64,000 nucleotides of DNA, from contig NZ_VOSI01000004.1 in assembly GCF_019797745.1 (NCBI RefSeq), forward strand, positions 211,328 to 275,327, in the 5' to 3' direction. Made by a program: the position numbers and the translations under genes. The stretch comes from Edaphocola aurantiacus. GTDB taxonomy: Bacteria > Bacteroidota > Bacteroidia > Chitinophagales > Chitinophagaceae. This document shows positions 35,873 to 43,613 of this stretch, piece by piece (position 1 is the first letter of the stretch; every line of letters begins with the position of its first letter). A model generated the notes under the pieces. That model saw nothing but the letters and a program-made list of their open reading frames with translations. It was not told the origin of the DNA and ran no database searches.

Positions 35873-36439
35873 TTAATTGATCATTAGCGTACGATGCTCC
35901 CATTTTACAGGGCTTTTCATTACTTCCAGGTGCAGCTTATATACTGACTCGAATTGCGGTATTTTATACTTGTAGGTTTGTGGCGAATCGTTTGTTTTGA
36001 AGATCGTGAGCATATCTACATCCCGGTACAACTTGCTGGGTACATCTCCAAACCCATGAAAAAGGATCAGTGCATCCACATTCCGTTGCTTAGTGTCCAA
36101 CAGTACGTTACGAAACTGTATGTCGATTGTCTCCGTAATGTATTTACCTGCATCCTCGTATATAAGCCCGCAGTTACGGCAATGCTCCTTTATGATTGCC
36201 ATTATGGAAGGGAAGCTGATTTGATTAACCATTACCCGGACCGTGCCCTTTTTTATCGCCGGGATCATCTCCGGGCTAATAATCGGGTATTGCCTGTAGT
36301 CCTCATGGTTGATCGTATCGAAGATGAAGTTACGCTCATACAATCCCTGATATACAGATAATACCTTAAGTGTCTGCGTAGTTTTCCCGGAGCCGCGCCG
36401 ACCGACGGTCAATGCGACTTTATTCATGCGTGGTGGCAT
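35873..36439 (-). CDS. packaging-like P-loop ATPase (FtsK/HerA, A32/P9 type)
   Basis: This 188-residue ATPase has Walker A GRRGSGKTT (residues 13-21). A Walker B-like LIYEDA (92-97) follows, then DTKQRNVDALILFHGFGDVP, which resembles the sensor region of viral genome-packaging ATPases of the FtsK/HerA superfamily. The size fits the compact packaging ATPases of tailless phages (PRD1 P9, PM2 P9), which pump DNA into preformed membrane-containing shells. A Zot-type role in filamentous phage export is the alternative, but the lysis genes of this element argue against it. Confidence 0.72.
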   Translation of the reverse strand: MPPRMNKVALTVGRRGSGKTTQTLKVLSVYQGLYERNFIFDTINHEDYRQYPIISPEMIPAIKKGTVRVMVNQISFPSIMAIIKEHCRNCGLIYEDAGKYITETIDIQFRNVLLDTKQRNVDALILFHGFGDVPSKLYRDVDMLTIFKTNDSPQTYKYKIPQFESVYKLHLEVMKSPVKWEHRTLMIN

Positions 36440-36441
36440 AC

Positions 36442-37077
36442 TTACTTGTTTTTGGAAATAGCGAGAGTGAACAAAGGAATAGCACGAGGCAAAGCAACCA
36501 TGCCAGCAGCGATAAGAAGCGCGGTTTGCGGGGTGGTCTCAAACTTGGTGTGCTTCAGAACCTGGGAAAGCGGTTCGACCAGTGATTTCTTTTCGTCTTT
36601 AGTGAATGGCAGCGCCTCTTCAAAATCGGTATAATCTACATAGATTTCCATCACTTCCTGATCACGTTCGGATAATACCATAGTATTGATACGATCTGCT
36701 TTCTGTTGCCGATATTTTAAAGCCAGGGCTTTCATATCCCTTCGATCATCAGGCGATAACATACGGCTGTACAGCATCGGCCCGGTAGCGGTCAGGGCGG
36801 TATCTACCAAATCGACGATCGTTTCTGCCAGCTTCTTGCTGTCATAGCTCCCTGCGATTGTATCAGAAGCCGAAACAGCCGGTAACGTAGGTTGTATCAG
36901 TTCCGGATCAACTTCGATTCCAGCAGCGGACAACTCCTCCGGGCTTGCCTCGTCAGCGGTCGCGGTCTCGTCGCGGTGTACCGTTGCTTCAGACAGTACC
37001 GATTCAATGCTAACGGTCTCAATTTCATGTGTAGGATCGTATGGTAATTGTTCCAGGTCGGTGTTATTATTCTCCAT
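36442..37077 (-). CDS. hypothetical late protein
   Basis: This 211-residue protein has an acidic disordered N-terminus (about 1-75, rich in Glu/Thr/Pro/Ala), a helical middle and a hydrophobic C-terminal stretch (TALLIAAGMVALPRAIPLFTLAI, about 183-206). The C-terminus could be a membrane hairpin. The stop lies 2 bp before the ATPase start, so the two are probably translated together; a vertex or membrane partner of the packaging ATPase is plausible. Confidence 0.58.
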   Translation of the reverse strand: MENNNTDLEQLPYDPTHEIETVSIESVLSEATVHRDETATADEASPEELSAAGIEVDPELIQPTLPAVSASDTIAGSYDSKKLAETIVDLVDTALTATGPMLYSRMLSPDDRRDMKALALKYRQQKADRINTMVLSERDQEVMEIYVDYTDFEEALPFTKDEKKSLVEPLSQVLKHTKFETTPQTALLIAAGMVALPRAIPLFTLAISKNK

Positions 37078-37477
37078 GTGGTAGCTCTTTTGTTTGGTTA
37101 TTGGGTATAGTGTGCTGGCTTTCCGGGTACAGGTATTGCCCGCCGATGTCTACAACGGTGGCAAAGGATTTACCGAAACGGGCGGAAAAATCAGGGTCTT
37201 TCTCTATCTTCTTTGACAGCTTAAAAGCACGGTTTCCCATTCTCATATAATCCGTTAAGCCAATGTCACCGCCTGGGATAGTGCCGCCGAAAAGATCATC
37301 TTTAATGATACCGATCAAATAGGTACTGGCATGTAGCATCCGGGTAAAATCTGAATCCCTGGCTTTCAGTGCTTTGTTTTGAGCGATCAAGGCTTCGAGT
37401 TCGGAGCGTTTTACCTGCACGTATTCGCTCTGTGCTGTCGCTTCCTGGGTTTGTGGTGCGGTTTCTTGGTTCTGCAT
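37067..37477 (-). CDS. hypothetical late protein
   Basis: This 136-residue protein has a Gln/Thr/Ala-rich N-terminus and a short coiled coil (VKRSELEALIAQNKALKA). A soluble C-terminal part contains GGTIPGGDIGLTDYMRMGNRAF. No family is recognised. It overlaps the next gene by 11 bp. Confidence 0.58.
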   Translation of the reverse strand: MQNQETAPQTQEATAQSEYVQVKRSELEALIAQNKALKARDSDFTRMLHASTYLIGIIKDDLFGGTIPGGDIGLTDYMRMGNRAFKLSKKIEKDPDFSARFGKSFATVVDIGGQYLYPESQHTIPNNQTKELPHGE

Positions 37478-37605
37478 TTGTTTGTTCGTTTGTGATTGGT
37501 GGCTTTATGGATGCCGTAATCGGCGGGAGTTCCTACAAGTGCGGTAAGTATAACCGGGAGTACGAATGCGCCGGGCATGGCGTTTATAGGAAATAATCTA
37601 CTCAT
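37411..37605 (-). CDS. small hydrophobic/basic protein
   Basis: This 64-residue frame starts in an ATGA overlap with the preceding stop, a sign of translational coupling. It has a hydrophobic segment (about 10-27) followed by a Lys/Arg/His-rich tail. It overlaps the next gene by 67 bp in another frame, which lowers confidence. It could be a further virion membrane protein with a DNA-facing tail. Confidence 0.45.
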   Translation of the reverse strand: MSRLFPINAMPGAFVLPVILTALVGTPADYGIHKATNHKRTNKCRTKKPHHKPRKRQHRANTCR

Positions 37606-38102
37606 CGGTTGTACATTTTGTTGAACCAGCCTACCTTTTTACTCGGTGCCTGCTCCTTTTCCTGCTGCTCCTGCTGCACCATCCGGGAGAACGATACGAT
37701 TTCGGCTTTCAGTTTTTTGTTTTCTTCCAGCAGGGCTTCATACCTGGTATGCAGCTCTTTTGCGCCTTTCGCCCGGTCTCGTAGTTCCGTGTGTATATTG
37801 GCAAGCCTTGCATACTTTGCCTTTTCTTCATTAAGTTGCTCCTGTAAAAAGATGTCCTGGCTTGCATCTACACTGTTTGCAGTTTCGATTTGTCGTTGTA
37901 GGTCTGCATTCAGGTTTTCCAGTTCGGACACCGTGGATGCAAAAGCATTACAGCGGTTTTCATGCTGGTCTAACACTTGCAGGAAGAGGTTTGCCAGCGT
38001 CGGGCTTTCAGGTATACTAATGCCTACGACTTCACAGAAGGTGGCTATACGCTCCAGCTGATCACCGGAGAAGTACACCGACATTTTGTTTTTTAAGTCC
38101 AT
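37602..38102 (-). CDS. coiled-coil late protein
   Basis: This 166-residue protein is mostly a long coiled coil (about 50-150, for example ENLNADLQRQIETAN, then QLNEEKAKYARLANIHTELR) with a short globular N-terminus. It may act as a scaffold or assembly factor. Two contacts support the operon: a 9-bp gap to the 68-residue gene and an ATGA overlap downstream. Confidence 0.6.
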   Translation of the reverse strand: MDLKNKMSVYFSGDQLERIATFCEVVGISIPESPTLANLFLQVLDQHENRCNAFASTVSELENLNADLQRQIETANSVDASQDIFLQEQLNEEKAKYARLANIHTELRDRAKGAKELHTRYEALLEENKKLKAEIVSFSRMVQQEQQEKEQAPSKKVGWFNKMYNR

Positions 38103-38111
38103 TGGTAAGGT

Positions 38112-38318
38112 TTAAAACAGGGAGATACGGTCAGCCAGTATTGTAGAATACTCGCTCATCGCGTTGAACTGGTTGGTAAGTAACTCCTGCTCGATTGAGT
38201 GCAGGTTTTGGAAAATATCAGTCTTAAGGAACTGGGACAGCTTATGTAATTTTTCGTCGAGTTCGATTCTTTCGGTAACGACACGCTGCTGATGTGGGAG
38301 AAGATTTTCTGTATTCAT
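38112..38318 (-). CDS. small helical-hairpin phage protein
   Basis: This 68-residue protein has two amphipathic helices (PHQQRVVTERIELDEKLHKL and LHSIEQELLTNQFNAMSEYS). The layout QRV..E..EL..KL, then E..LL..Q...M..Y..IL..RI, recurs in many small phage proteins, but I know no proven function for it. Some phage helical-hairpin proteins are anti-defence sponges (Acb2/Tad1 type), and that is only a speculation here. It is the first gene of the late operon. Confidence 0.62.
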   Translation of the reverse strand: MNTENLLPHQQRVVTERIELDEKLHKLSQFLKTDIFQNLHSIEQELLTNQFNAMSEYSTILADRISLF

Positions 38319-38416
38319 GATGTGTTAAAATGTGTCGACAAAGTTGCATACACATCGAGCCGAAAAGAACACCGTTCCATAAACAGAACAAAAGGCCGTG
38401 TATGCAGTGTTTGCAC

Positions 38417-38460
38417 TTTCGGACTATGTTTGGACTGGTTTTGGACTGGTTTTGGACTGT
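38417..38460. repeat. four tandem 11-bp TTTTGGACTGG repeats
   Basis: TTTCGGACTAT, GTTTGGACTGG, TTTTGGACTGG and TTTTGGACTGT follow without gaps. A reverse copy, AGTCCAAAA, lies at 38508-38516. The core TTTTGGACT is the same as in the five boxes at 27369-27486. The array lies about 100 bp upstream of the late operon, in the position of a control region or an iteron-type replication origin. Confidence 0.75.
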
Positions 38461-38696
38461 ATGAAAAAGCCTGAAAGCAGCATACAATATGCTTTTTCTA
38501 GCTTGAAAGTCCAAAAGCCCAAAAAATCTATGGTAATAATACTAAAGTATAAAATAGAAGAAAAAATATAATATATAGTATTCGGGATTTTTGATTTTTT
38601 CCGGAGCCGCCAAAAGCCCAAAATCCAAAATCTCAACCACCGTTGCTGTCAGGGGAGAGGCGAAGCGCGGGAGCCGGGGTGCTGCGCTAAAAAGGT

Positions 38697-38721
38697 ATCC
38701 CCCGCCGAAAGGGCGGGGGAT
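38697..38721 (-). terminator. terminator of the early operon
   Basis: On the minus strand ATCCCCCGCCC, loop TTTC and GGCGGGGGAT form a strong hairpin. TACCTTTTTAGC follows. It lies 42 bp after the methyltransferase-like gene. Confidence 0.82.
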
Positions 38722-38762
38722 GGTTTCAGGCCGGCTTCGCGCGGCGGTGTGGCAATGGGAGG

Positions 38763-39329
38763 TTAGATGTTACCCCATTGATCTGCTATAGCTTGAGCTA
38801 TGCCGGGGTATGTCTTCGATCTTAACTTTTGACGATCTACTGACGGGGGCATTTTCCATATACGATTTTCCCGGCCGGGAACAATATGAGTAGGTGTAAG
38901 GTTTGGCAGGTTGTGCAGCCACAACCAAGTTTCCTTTGTTTCACCGTGCCCAAACTGCCAAGGTTGAATAACTTGTGTCTTAGGGCCGATAAAACGCTGC
39001 ATGATCGTTTTAGGTTGCTCCAATCCTACCATATCGCACACTTTTCGAGCTTCCAGCCATGCTTTTTTGCATAGCTCTATCCCTTCTAACCTGAGAGGGC
39101 TATTCCAGTACCAGCGGTTGCCGCTAATGGCAGTATAGGTGCAAGGGGGGTGAAGCATTATCAAATCCCATTTTTGTAGATGTATGGCATCGAAAATGTC
39201 CATTTTCAAATGCCTGTCAGGAATCGATCCTGAACATTCCTGAATATCGCAGCTGTAAGCGTTGTGTCCACGTTTTACAAACTCGTAAGTTATTGCCTGG
39301 CTTTCTTCAAATCCTAAAAGTATATCCAA
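38763..39329 (-). CDS. phage cytosine-methyltransferase-like protein
   Basis: This 188-residue protein begins with a Rossmann-like LLGFEESQAITYEFVKRGHN and has LIMLHPPCTYTAISGN (Pro61-Pro62-Cys63), the catalytic Pro-Cys of C5-cytosine methyltransferases. It is about half the length of a full C5 enzyme and lacks a clear target-recognition domain. Such short forms are common in phages. It may mark or modify phage DNA against restriction, but activity is unproven. Confidence 0.72.
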   Translation of the reverse strand: MDILLGFEESQAITYEFVKRGHNAYSCDIQECSGSIPDRHLKMDIFDAIHLQKWDLIMLHPPCTYTAISGNRWYWNSPLRLEGIELCKKAWLEARKVCDMVGLEQPKTIMQRFIGPKTQVIQPWQFGHGETKETWLWLHNLPNLTPTHIVPGRENRIWKMPPSVDRQKLRSKTYPGIAQAIADQWGNI

Positions 39330-39359
39330 TGTTTTGCCGGGTATAGGGAGCCGGGGCCG

Positions 39360-39602
39360 TTATTGAGGTTTGTAATTACTGTTTAACTGTATTGTATGGA
39401 TGGTGCCGTTTACTGGCAGGAATACGCTATCTATTAGCACCGTAACCCGGTTGTAACCGATATGAAAGCTATCGCAGTAAATGACCGTTGGTGCCTGGTA
39501 ACTGAGCTGGCTAACGGTAACGATATATTTTCGCTTGGATGGCTGCAGCTCGCAGGAAGAAAGGCAGCAAAGGGATAGCAGGGCTATAATGATATGTTTC
39601 AT
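39360..39602 (-). CDS. small lipoprotein
   Basis: This 80-residue protein has a lipoprotein signal (ALLSLCCLSSC, Cys17) and a short beta-rich mature part. It overlaps the primase-helicase gene by 4 bp. An envelope lipoprotein made from a phage early operon is a candidate for blocking superinfection, although nothing in the sequence proves this. Confidence 0.65.
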   Translation of the reverse strand: MKHIIIALLSLCCLSSCELQPSKRKYIVTVSQLSYQAPTVIYCDSFHIGYNRVTVLIDSVFLPVNGTIHTIQLNSNYKPQ

Positions 39603-42100
39603 AAATCAAGGGGTTTAAAATTGGTGTCTCCACTGTCCGGGGCTGCTATTGGTTGCCCTTTTACTGTGAAGGTGTAGTAATCTACTCCGGAGCGGCGGTC
39701 GCGGCCGTCCTGTTTGTGCGCGTTTATTTCCAGGTCGTTCAGCTCGGCCCACATCTTCACAAACTTGGACCAGGTATTTTTCTTTGGCGGGTATTTCGGC
39801 TTTGCATGATCCAGGTACTTTTCATACAGCTTGCCCGCGTCGTATTCTTTATGCCCGTATTTCATTTGATCCTTTACGGTCTCGTCCATGTATTCGACAA
39901 ACTCTTCTGATGCAGTGTCGATCAGTTTATTCATACCGTAATTGTCCAGCGGGAAAGCCAGAAGGCCATCGCGTAAGTGCATATGCAGGCAGTTCAGCAT
40001 GAAGCAATAGTAACGTGCCCACTCGTCTGCATCCCAATCGTGGAAGAACATACGGCCAAACTCGATAGCGGGGGTGTGGCTGGCGTTAAAGTAGGTGCCA
40101 AACTCTACGATCTGCTGCCTGGCTAACATACTTTGCCCTTCACCCTTAATACTTGAGTTAGAGGATAGGTACATTTTCGGTGAATCCTGGTAAGGAATAG
40201 TGATCGTATCGACGTACATTTTCTCAATCGAAAAATCCTCTGTCAGCAAGGAATACAGCCGGGTAAAGTCAAAGTTTGATCGTACATCGTCAAAGTTTAT
40301 AATACCGGTATCGAGCGTAACTTTAGAGAAAGGGCGGTTGCCGTCAAATTTGAAGTTACGGCCATCCAGGGTGGTCACCTTCAGCATACGGTCGGCCAGC
40401 TTAATAAACAAAGACTTGCCGGAGCGGCCGTTGTTATCATTCCCTGACCGGAGCGACTTATCTACAGCGATAACGGCTTTGGTCAGAACCGGGCTTTTGT
40501 AACGGTGTAGTAAATAGCCCATCGTGGTACACATACTATTGTACTTTGCCCATTCTTCAGGGCTCCGCTCTGCGATTTCTGCTTTGCGTCCGGTGGCTAC
40601 TAACCACATATAGCGGTTTACATCGCTTTCCTGGTAGTCTATATCTTTATATTCGGTCTCTATCTGCTGCTTTCTCCAAATTGCACCCTGACGGTCGGTA
40701 TAGTCTATCATTTTTATACCGTCTGATGTAATCTCTGCATACTTATTGCTAAAGTATATATACGCTGCTTTGGCCGTGTCTCGCTTAAAATCGGGCGTAT
40801 AGTACTCCAATCCTTCTAATATACCAGTGCTGCAATAGTTCTTTGCCCCGCGCCGGAACATTTCACGGACACTTTTAAACTCATTTGAAGGTTGGCTTTT
40901 CAGGTATTCGATCATAAATTCTTTGATCTTCAATTCATTCACCAGCTCGATTACGTTACGGTTATGGTCTACGTGTATAAACTGATAGCCTTCACCCGCT
41001 TTATACTTGTAAAAGCCATTGTTTTGAAGGAATGTAATTGCATCGTCGTAACTATACTTATACTCTCCCAGCGGTTCATCTGTTTTCGGGTCTTTTAATA
41101 CCTCTCCGGTTGCCTTATCCCTTTTAGGTACCTGATACCAGAATAGAACGGTTTCATCATACATCGGTGGCACTGCTTCCGGATCTTCTTGTTTTAGTTT
41201 TAAACCAGTACCCCGTAAATCAGACGATACCAGGTCAAGATACTTGCTGCTTTCATTACTGAATTTGCTGTAAACTGATTTGATCGTCGCTAAGTCCTCT
41301 TTGTCCGGTTCCGGCCACCCACAGAAATGCGCTACACCATCGGCACACTGTTGAATACCCAGGCCGTAACGGTTCGCCTGTATTGCGAACTGGTTTATAT
41401 AGGCATTGTACGTGCCATCCATTGGCTGCACCGTTTTTGTAACGATCTCGTGTATCTTATCCCAATAGTCAGTACCACTTTTAGCCGTGTTGGCCGGCTT
41501 TGGTTTAGCTGGTGCAGGCTTATCGGCTTTGCGCGGGGTATAGGTGGCAATAAACTGCTGATCTATCGCATACGGGCTATTATTGACGTATGCTTCCGGA
41601 TCGTATGACAGGAAGCATAAGCGGCAAACATCTTTTCCGGATTCATCTATGACCAGGGAATATTTACTAAACAGATACCCTTTTAGGGCTTCAAACACCT
41701 CTAAATGCTTGGAGTAATCGGCTTGGGTATAAAATACCAGTTTCAGCCCGTTGCCGCTGGGAGACACAAAGCAGGCCGCTAAGAAAATATCGTCTTCTGT
41801 TAGCTGGAGCTTTACGGATTCTACATTGTCCAGGTCGTCAATGTCTATACAGATAAAGCCCGTGTAATCTGTCAGTGCATCAGCACTACGTTTCGCGAAT
41901 GTTCCTGACCAGGTTACGGCTGGCAGAGCTTTTTTAAATTCTGATCGTTGCTTCTTATCGGTTATGTTCCTTAGTTCGGTAATTTCATTCTCATAAGTAC
42001 CATCGGTAATGCGCTGTAGTGCTTCATTGAATGATATTACGCCCGCAGGAACTTTACTGCGAGCGTTAGAAAATATGGATATTTCGGTATTTTGGATCAT
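39599..42100 (-). CDS. VirE_N-type primase fused to SF3-like helicase
   Basis: This 833-residue replication protein has an N-terminal BT4734/VirE_N-like primase part (about 15-175). It contains GFICIDIDD (acidic pair Asp86/Asp88), SPSGNGLKLVF (113-123) and DESGKDVCRLCFLSYDP. A middle region of unknown type follows, then a D5/SF3-like helicase (about 520-700) with Walker A GRSGKS near 557 and IINFDD near 603. It should start and unwind DNA at the element's origin. ATG 42100 lies 2 bp after the upstream stop and is preferred over the frame from 42148. Confidence 0.85.
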   Translation of the reverse strand: MIQNTEISIFSNARSKVPAGVISFNEALQRITDGTYENEITELRNITDKKQRSEFKKALPAVTWSGTFAKRSADALTDYTGFICIDIDDLDNVESVKLQLTEDDIFLAACFVSPSGNGLKLVFYTQADYSKHLEVFEALKGYLFSKYSLVIDESGKDVCRLCFLSYDPEAYVNNSPYAIDQQFIATYTPRKADKPAPAKPKPANTAKSGTDYWDKIHEIVTKTVQPMDGTYNAYINQFAIQANRYGLGIQQCADGVAHFCGWPEPDKEDLATIKSVYSKFSNESSKYLDLVSSDLRGTGLKLKQEDPEAVPPMYDETVLFWYQVPKRDKATGEVLKDPKTDEPLGEYKYSYDDAITFLQNNGFYKYKAGEGYQFIHVDHNRNVIELVNELKIKEFMIEYLKSQPSNEFKSVREMFRRGAKNYCSTGILEGLEYYTPDFKRDTAKAAYIYFSNKYAEITSDGIKMIDYTDRQGAIWRKQQIETEYKDIDYQESDVNRYMWLVATGRKAEIAERSPEEWAKYNSMCTTMGYLLHRYKSPVLTKAVIAVDKSLRSGNDNNGRSGKSLFIKLADRMLKVTTLDGRNFKFDGNRPFSKVTLDTGIINFDDVRSNFDFTRLYSLLTEDFSIEKMYVDTITIPYQDSPKMYLSSNSSIKGEGQSMLARQQIVEFGTYFNASHTPAIEFGRMFFHDWDADEWARYYCFMLNCLHMHLRDGLLAFPLDNYGMNKLIDTASEEFVEYMDETVKDQMKYGHKEYDAGKLYEKYLDHAKPKYPPKKNTWSKFVKMWAELNDLEINAHKQDGRDRRSGVDYYTFTVKGQPIAAPDSGDTNFKPLDL

Positions 42101-42102
42101 GG

Positions 42103-42363
42103 TTATATACTTTGCAGGGCTTGGGACATGATTTTTTGTGTAATACATTTATTGGCCGGCATGTGGTACATCTTATATCCCATGTATATTAAAGCCTTAT
42201 GCAAATGCAGCATTGAAAAGAAGAATTGGTTGTTAGCCACTTCCATCATTTGCATAAGATTCATTGGCTGGCAATTATGTGATAGTGCGGCTTTATAGGC
42301 TATTCTTTCGTCCGGATTAAGTGAAGTATACCACTCTTTCCAATTGTTATATTTACCAGTCAT
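42103..42363 (-). CDS. small hypothetical early protein
   Basis: This 86-residue helical protein is rich in Met and aromatic residues (MNLMQMMEVANNQFFFSML). No family is recognised. It is packed between the primase gene (2-bp gap) and the Cys-rich gene (11-bp overlap), so it belongs to the same transcript. Confidence 0.6.
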   Translation of the reverse strand: MTGKYNNWKEWYTSLNPDERIAYKAALSHNCQPMNLMQMMEVANNQFFFSMLHLHKALIYMGYKMYHMPANKCITQKIMSQALQSI

Positions 42364-42646
42364 TATCGGGATATTGAGGGGTGAAGGGAATTAATTTCTT
42401 AAGCGTGAGTAATTGTTGAAATTCGGCGGCGGTTCTCGATACGATCTGTTGCTGGGTATGCCCAAACTCGACCAGGTAACACACCTGGTGATCGTCGGGG
42501 CGTTGAGGGCAAGATATGAGCAGGAAGGCGCGGCGGGTTTGTTCATTCTTGTAATAGGTCAGCGGCTCAAAACAGTACCGGTTTTCCCGGTCGCATTTGC
42601 ATTGATCCTCTTTAAAGTCGGGGGGTGAGCAGGCGCGGGTACACAT
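42353..42646 (-). CDS. cysteine-rich early protein
   Basis: This 97-residue protein has six cysteines in its first half (CTRAC, CKCDRENRYC, SC) and a later Cys, which suggests a small metal-binding fold. Codon context and tight packing support a real gene, but no family is recognised. Confidence 0.58.
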   Translation of the reverse strand: MCTRACSPPDFKEDQCKCDRENRYCFEPLTYYKNEQTRRAFLLISCPQRPDDHQVCYLVEFGHTQQQIVSRTAAEFQQLLTLKKLIPFTPQYPDNDW

Positions 42647-42648
42647 AA

Positions 42649-42861
42649 TTAGCCCAGGGATAAATATTCAGTGTATTTAAAATCATGGCCTAAGTAAAAC
42701 AATGGTGCCACTTTTTTAAACTCTACCAGTTCCTTTACTGTAAATTTTTTATACCCTACCAATATTGTAGGACAAAGGGAAATTGTCTTATTTTCTGCAT
42801 TGAATGCTGTAACGCGCATATTCCCAATAGTTACAGCCCAAAAGGTTTTTTTCTTGCTCAT
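42649..42861 (-). CDS. small hypothetical early protein
   Basis: This 70-residue protein begins MSKKKTFWAVTIGNMRV and has a beta-rich, basic composition without membrane helix. It overlaps the HTH gene by 4 bp and precedes the Cys-rich gene by 2 bp. Function unknown. Confidence 0.58.
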   Translation of the reverse strand: MSKKKTFWAVTIGNMRVTAFNAENKTISLCPTILVGYKKFTVKELVEFKKVAPLFYLGHDFKYTEYLSLG

Positions 42862-43127
42862 AACTTTTTATCGTTTATAAGGTCGCTTATTTCAACATTT
42901 AAAATATCTGCTATATGTAGTAAGGACATTGCCGGTATATCTGCATGATCTCCTGTTGTCAGATTGCACCACCGGGAAAGTGTGCTTTTGCTAATGTTCC
43001 CACACTTACGCATGATGCGTTGCTTTACCTTACTACGAACCACCGGAGTCATGGCAAGCAGGTACGAATTGATGTTGTACCGGAGCTTTGGCGGCTTTGG
43101 GGCTTCTTTGGTTAGTTTTTGTTCCAT
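42858..43127 (-). CDS. HTH (Cro-like) regulator
   Basis: This 89-residue protein has a helix-turn-helix core (about 45-65: CGNISKSTLSRWCNLTTGD) and a following helix that ends in ILNVEISDLI, as in XRE/Cro-type repressors. It is the first gene of the leftward early operon and faces the repressor gene across the operator. It probably plays the Cro or early-activator role. Confidence 0.75.
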   Translation of the reverse strand: MEQKLTKEAPKPPKLRYNINSYLLAMTPVVRSKVKQRIMRKCGNISKSTLSRWCNLTTGDHADIPAMSLLHIADILNVEISDLINDKKL

Positions 43128-43147
43128 ATAGGGAATTTTATTTTACT

Positions 43148-43170
43148 TTTGGAACAATCGCAGTTCCAAA
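43148..43170. promoter_or_regulatory. palindromic operator
   Basis: TTTGGAAC, a 7-base spacer and GTTCCAAA form a perfect palindrome between the two divergent regulator genes. Half-sites recur as CGGAACAAA at 43192 and GTTCCAAA inside the repressor gene near 43466. On the minus strand the TTTG end could also act as the -33 box of the early promoter, which would let the bound repressor block it. Confidence 0.72.
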
Positions 43171-43255
43171 TATGAAGAAATAAATCATTTACGGAACAAA
43201 GGTATAGTGATAAATATCAAATAATGATGAATAATCACAAGTATTTATAATTTGT

Positions 43256-43600
43256 ATGCTTAACTATAAGAAAATCAGCACATTAGTAAAATCTATAGGC
43301 TCGTCTAAAATGGAGTTTTATAAGTTGATTGGCGTTACTCCTACTGGATTTCGCCAAACAATGGAAAAAAAGACCATGAAAGTTGATACATTAGAAAGGA
43401 TTGCTATATACTTTGACAAACCTATATCCTACTTCTTTGATGAAGTCGAAATTACAAGTCCCGAAACAGTTCCAAAGGATAAGTATTACGAATTACTTGA
43501 AAAGTATAATAACTGCTTAGAAGAAAAAGACATTCTCAGTAAAAGCGATGAAGAACCTGCACCTGCGAATAAAAAACGTATTAAAAGTGTTCATAAATAG
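43256..43600 (+). CDS. XRE-family repressor (CI-like)
   Basis: This 114-residue protein has an N-terminal HTH (about 8-60: SSKMEFYKLIGVTPTGFRQT, then DTLERIAIYFDKPISYFF) and a charged C-terminal tail without a LexA-type peptidase. It is transcribed away from the early operon and should keep the lytic genes off in the lysogen. Lack of an autopeptidase means induction works by another route, such as an antirepressor. Confidence 0.78.
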   Translation: MLNYKKISTLVKSIGSSKMEFYKLIGVTPTGFRQTMEKKTMKVDTLERIAIYFDKPISYFFDEVEITSPETVPKDKYYELLEKYNNCLEEKDILSKSDEEPAPANKKRIKSVHK

Positions 43601-43613
43601 TAATTAATCACAC

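Larger units (their letters stand above)
38319..38762. promoter_or_regulatory. 444-bp intergenic control region
   Basis: No gene is visible. From left to right it holds a possible late promoter (CAACTTTG on the minus strand, near 38345), the 11-bp repeat array (38417-38460), a hairpin with AGCATA-CAA-TATGCT (38481-38495) inside a longer GAAAAAGC/GCTTTTTC arm pair, an AT-rich stretch (38520-38600), a GC-rich stretch and the early-operon terminator. Iteron-like repeats beside an AT-rich stretch are the classic layout of a replication origin. Confidence 0.55.

Noticed and set aside
35873-36439. Filamentous (inovirus-type) phage with Zot ATPase
   Set aside because: The ATPase could be Zot-like, but the element has dedicated lysis enzymes and is larger than typical inoviruses, and no secretin or Rep-type rolling-circle protein is seen.
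42858-43600. Toxin-antitoxin pair
   Set aside because: Both small genes are HTH proteins in divergent orientation around an operator, the normal layout of a phage switch, and no toxin fold is visible.
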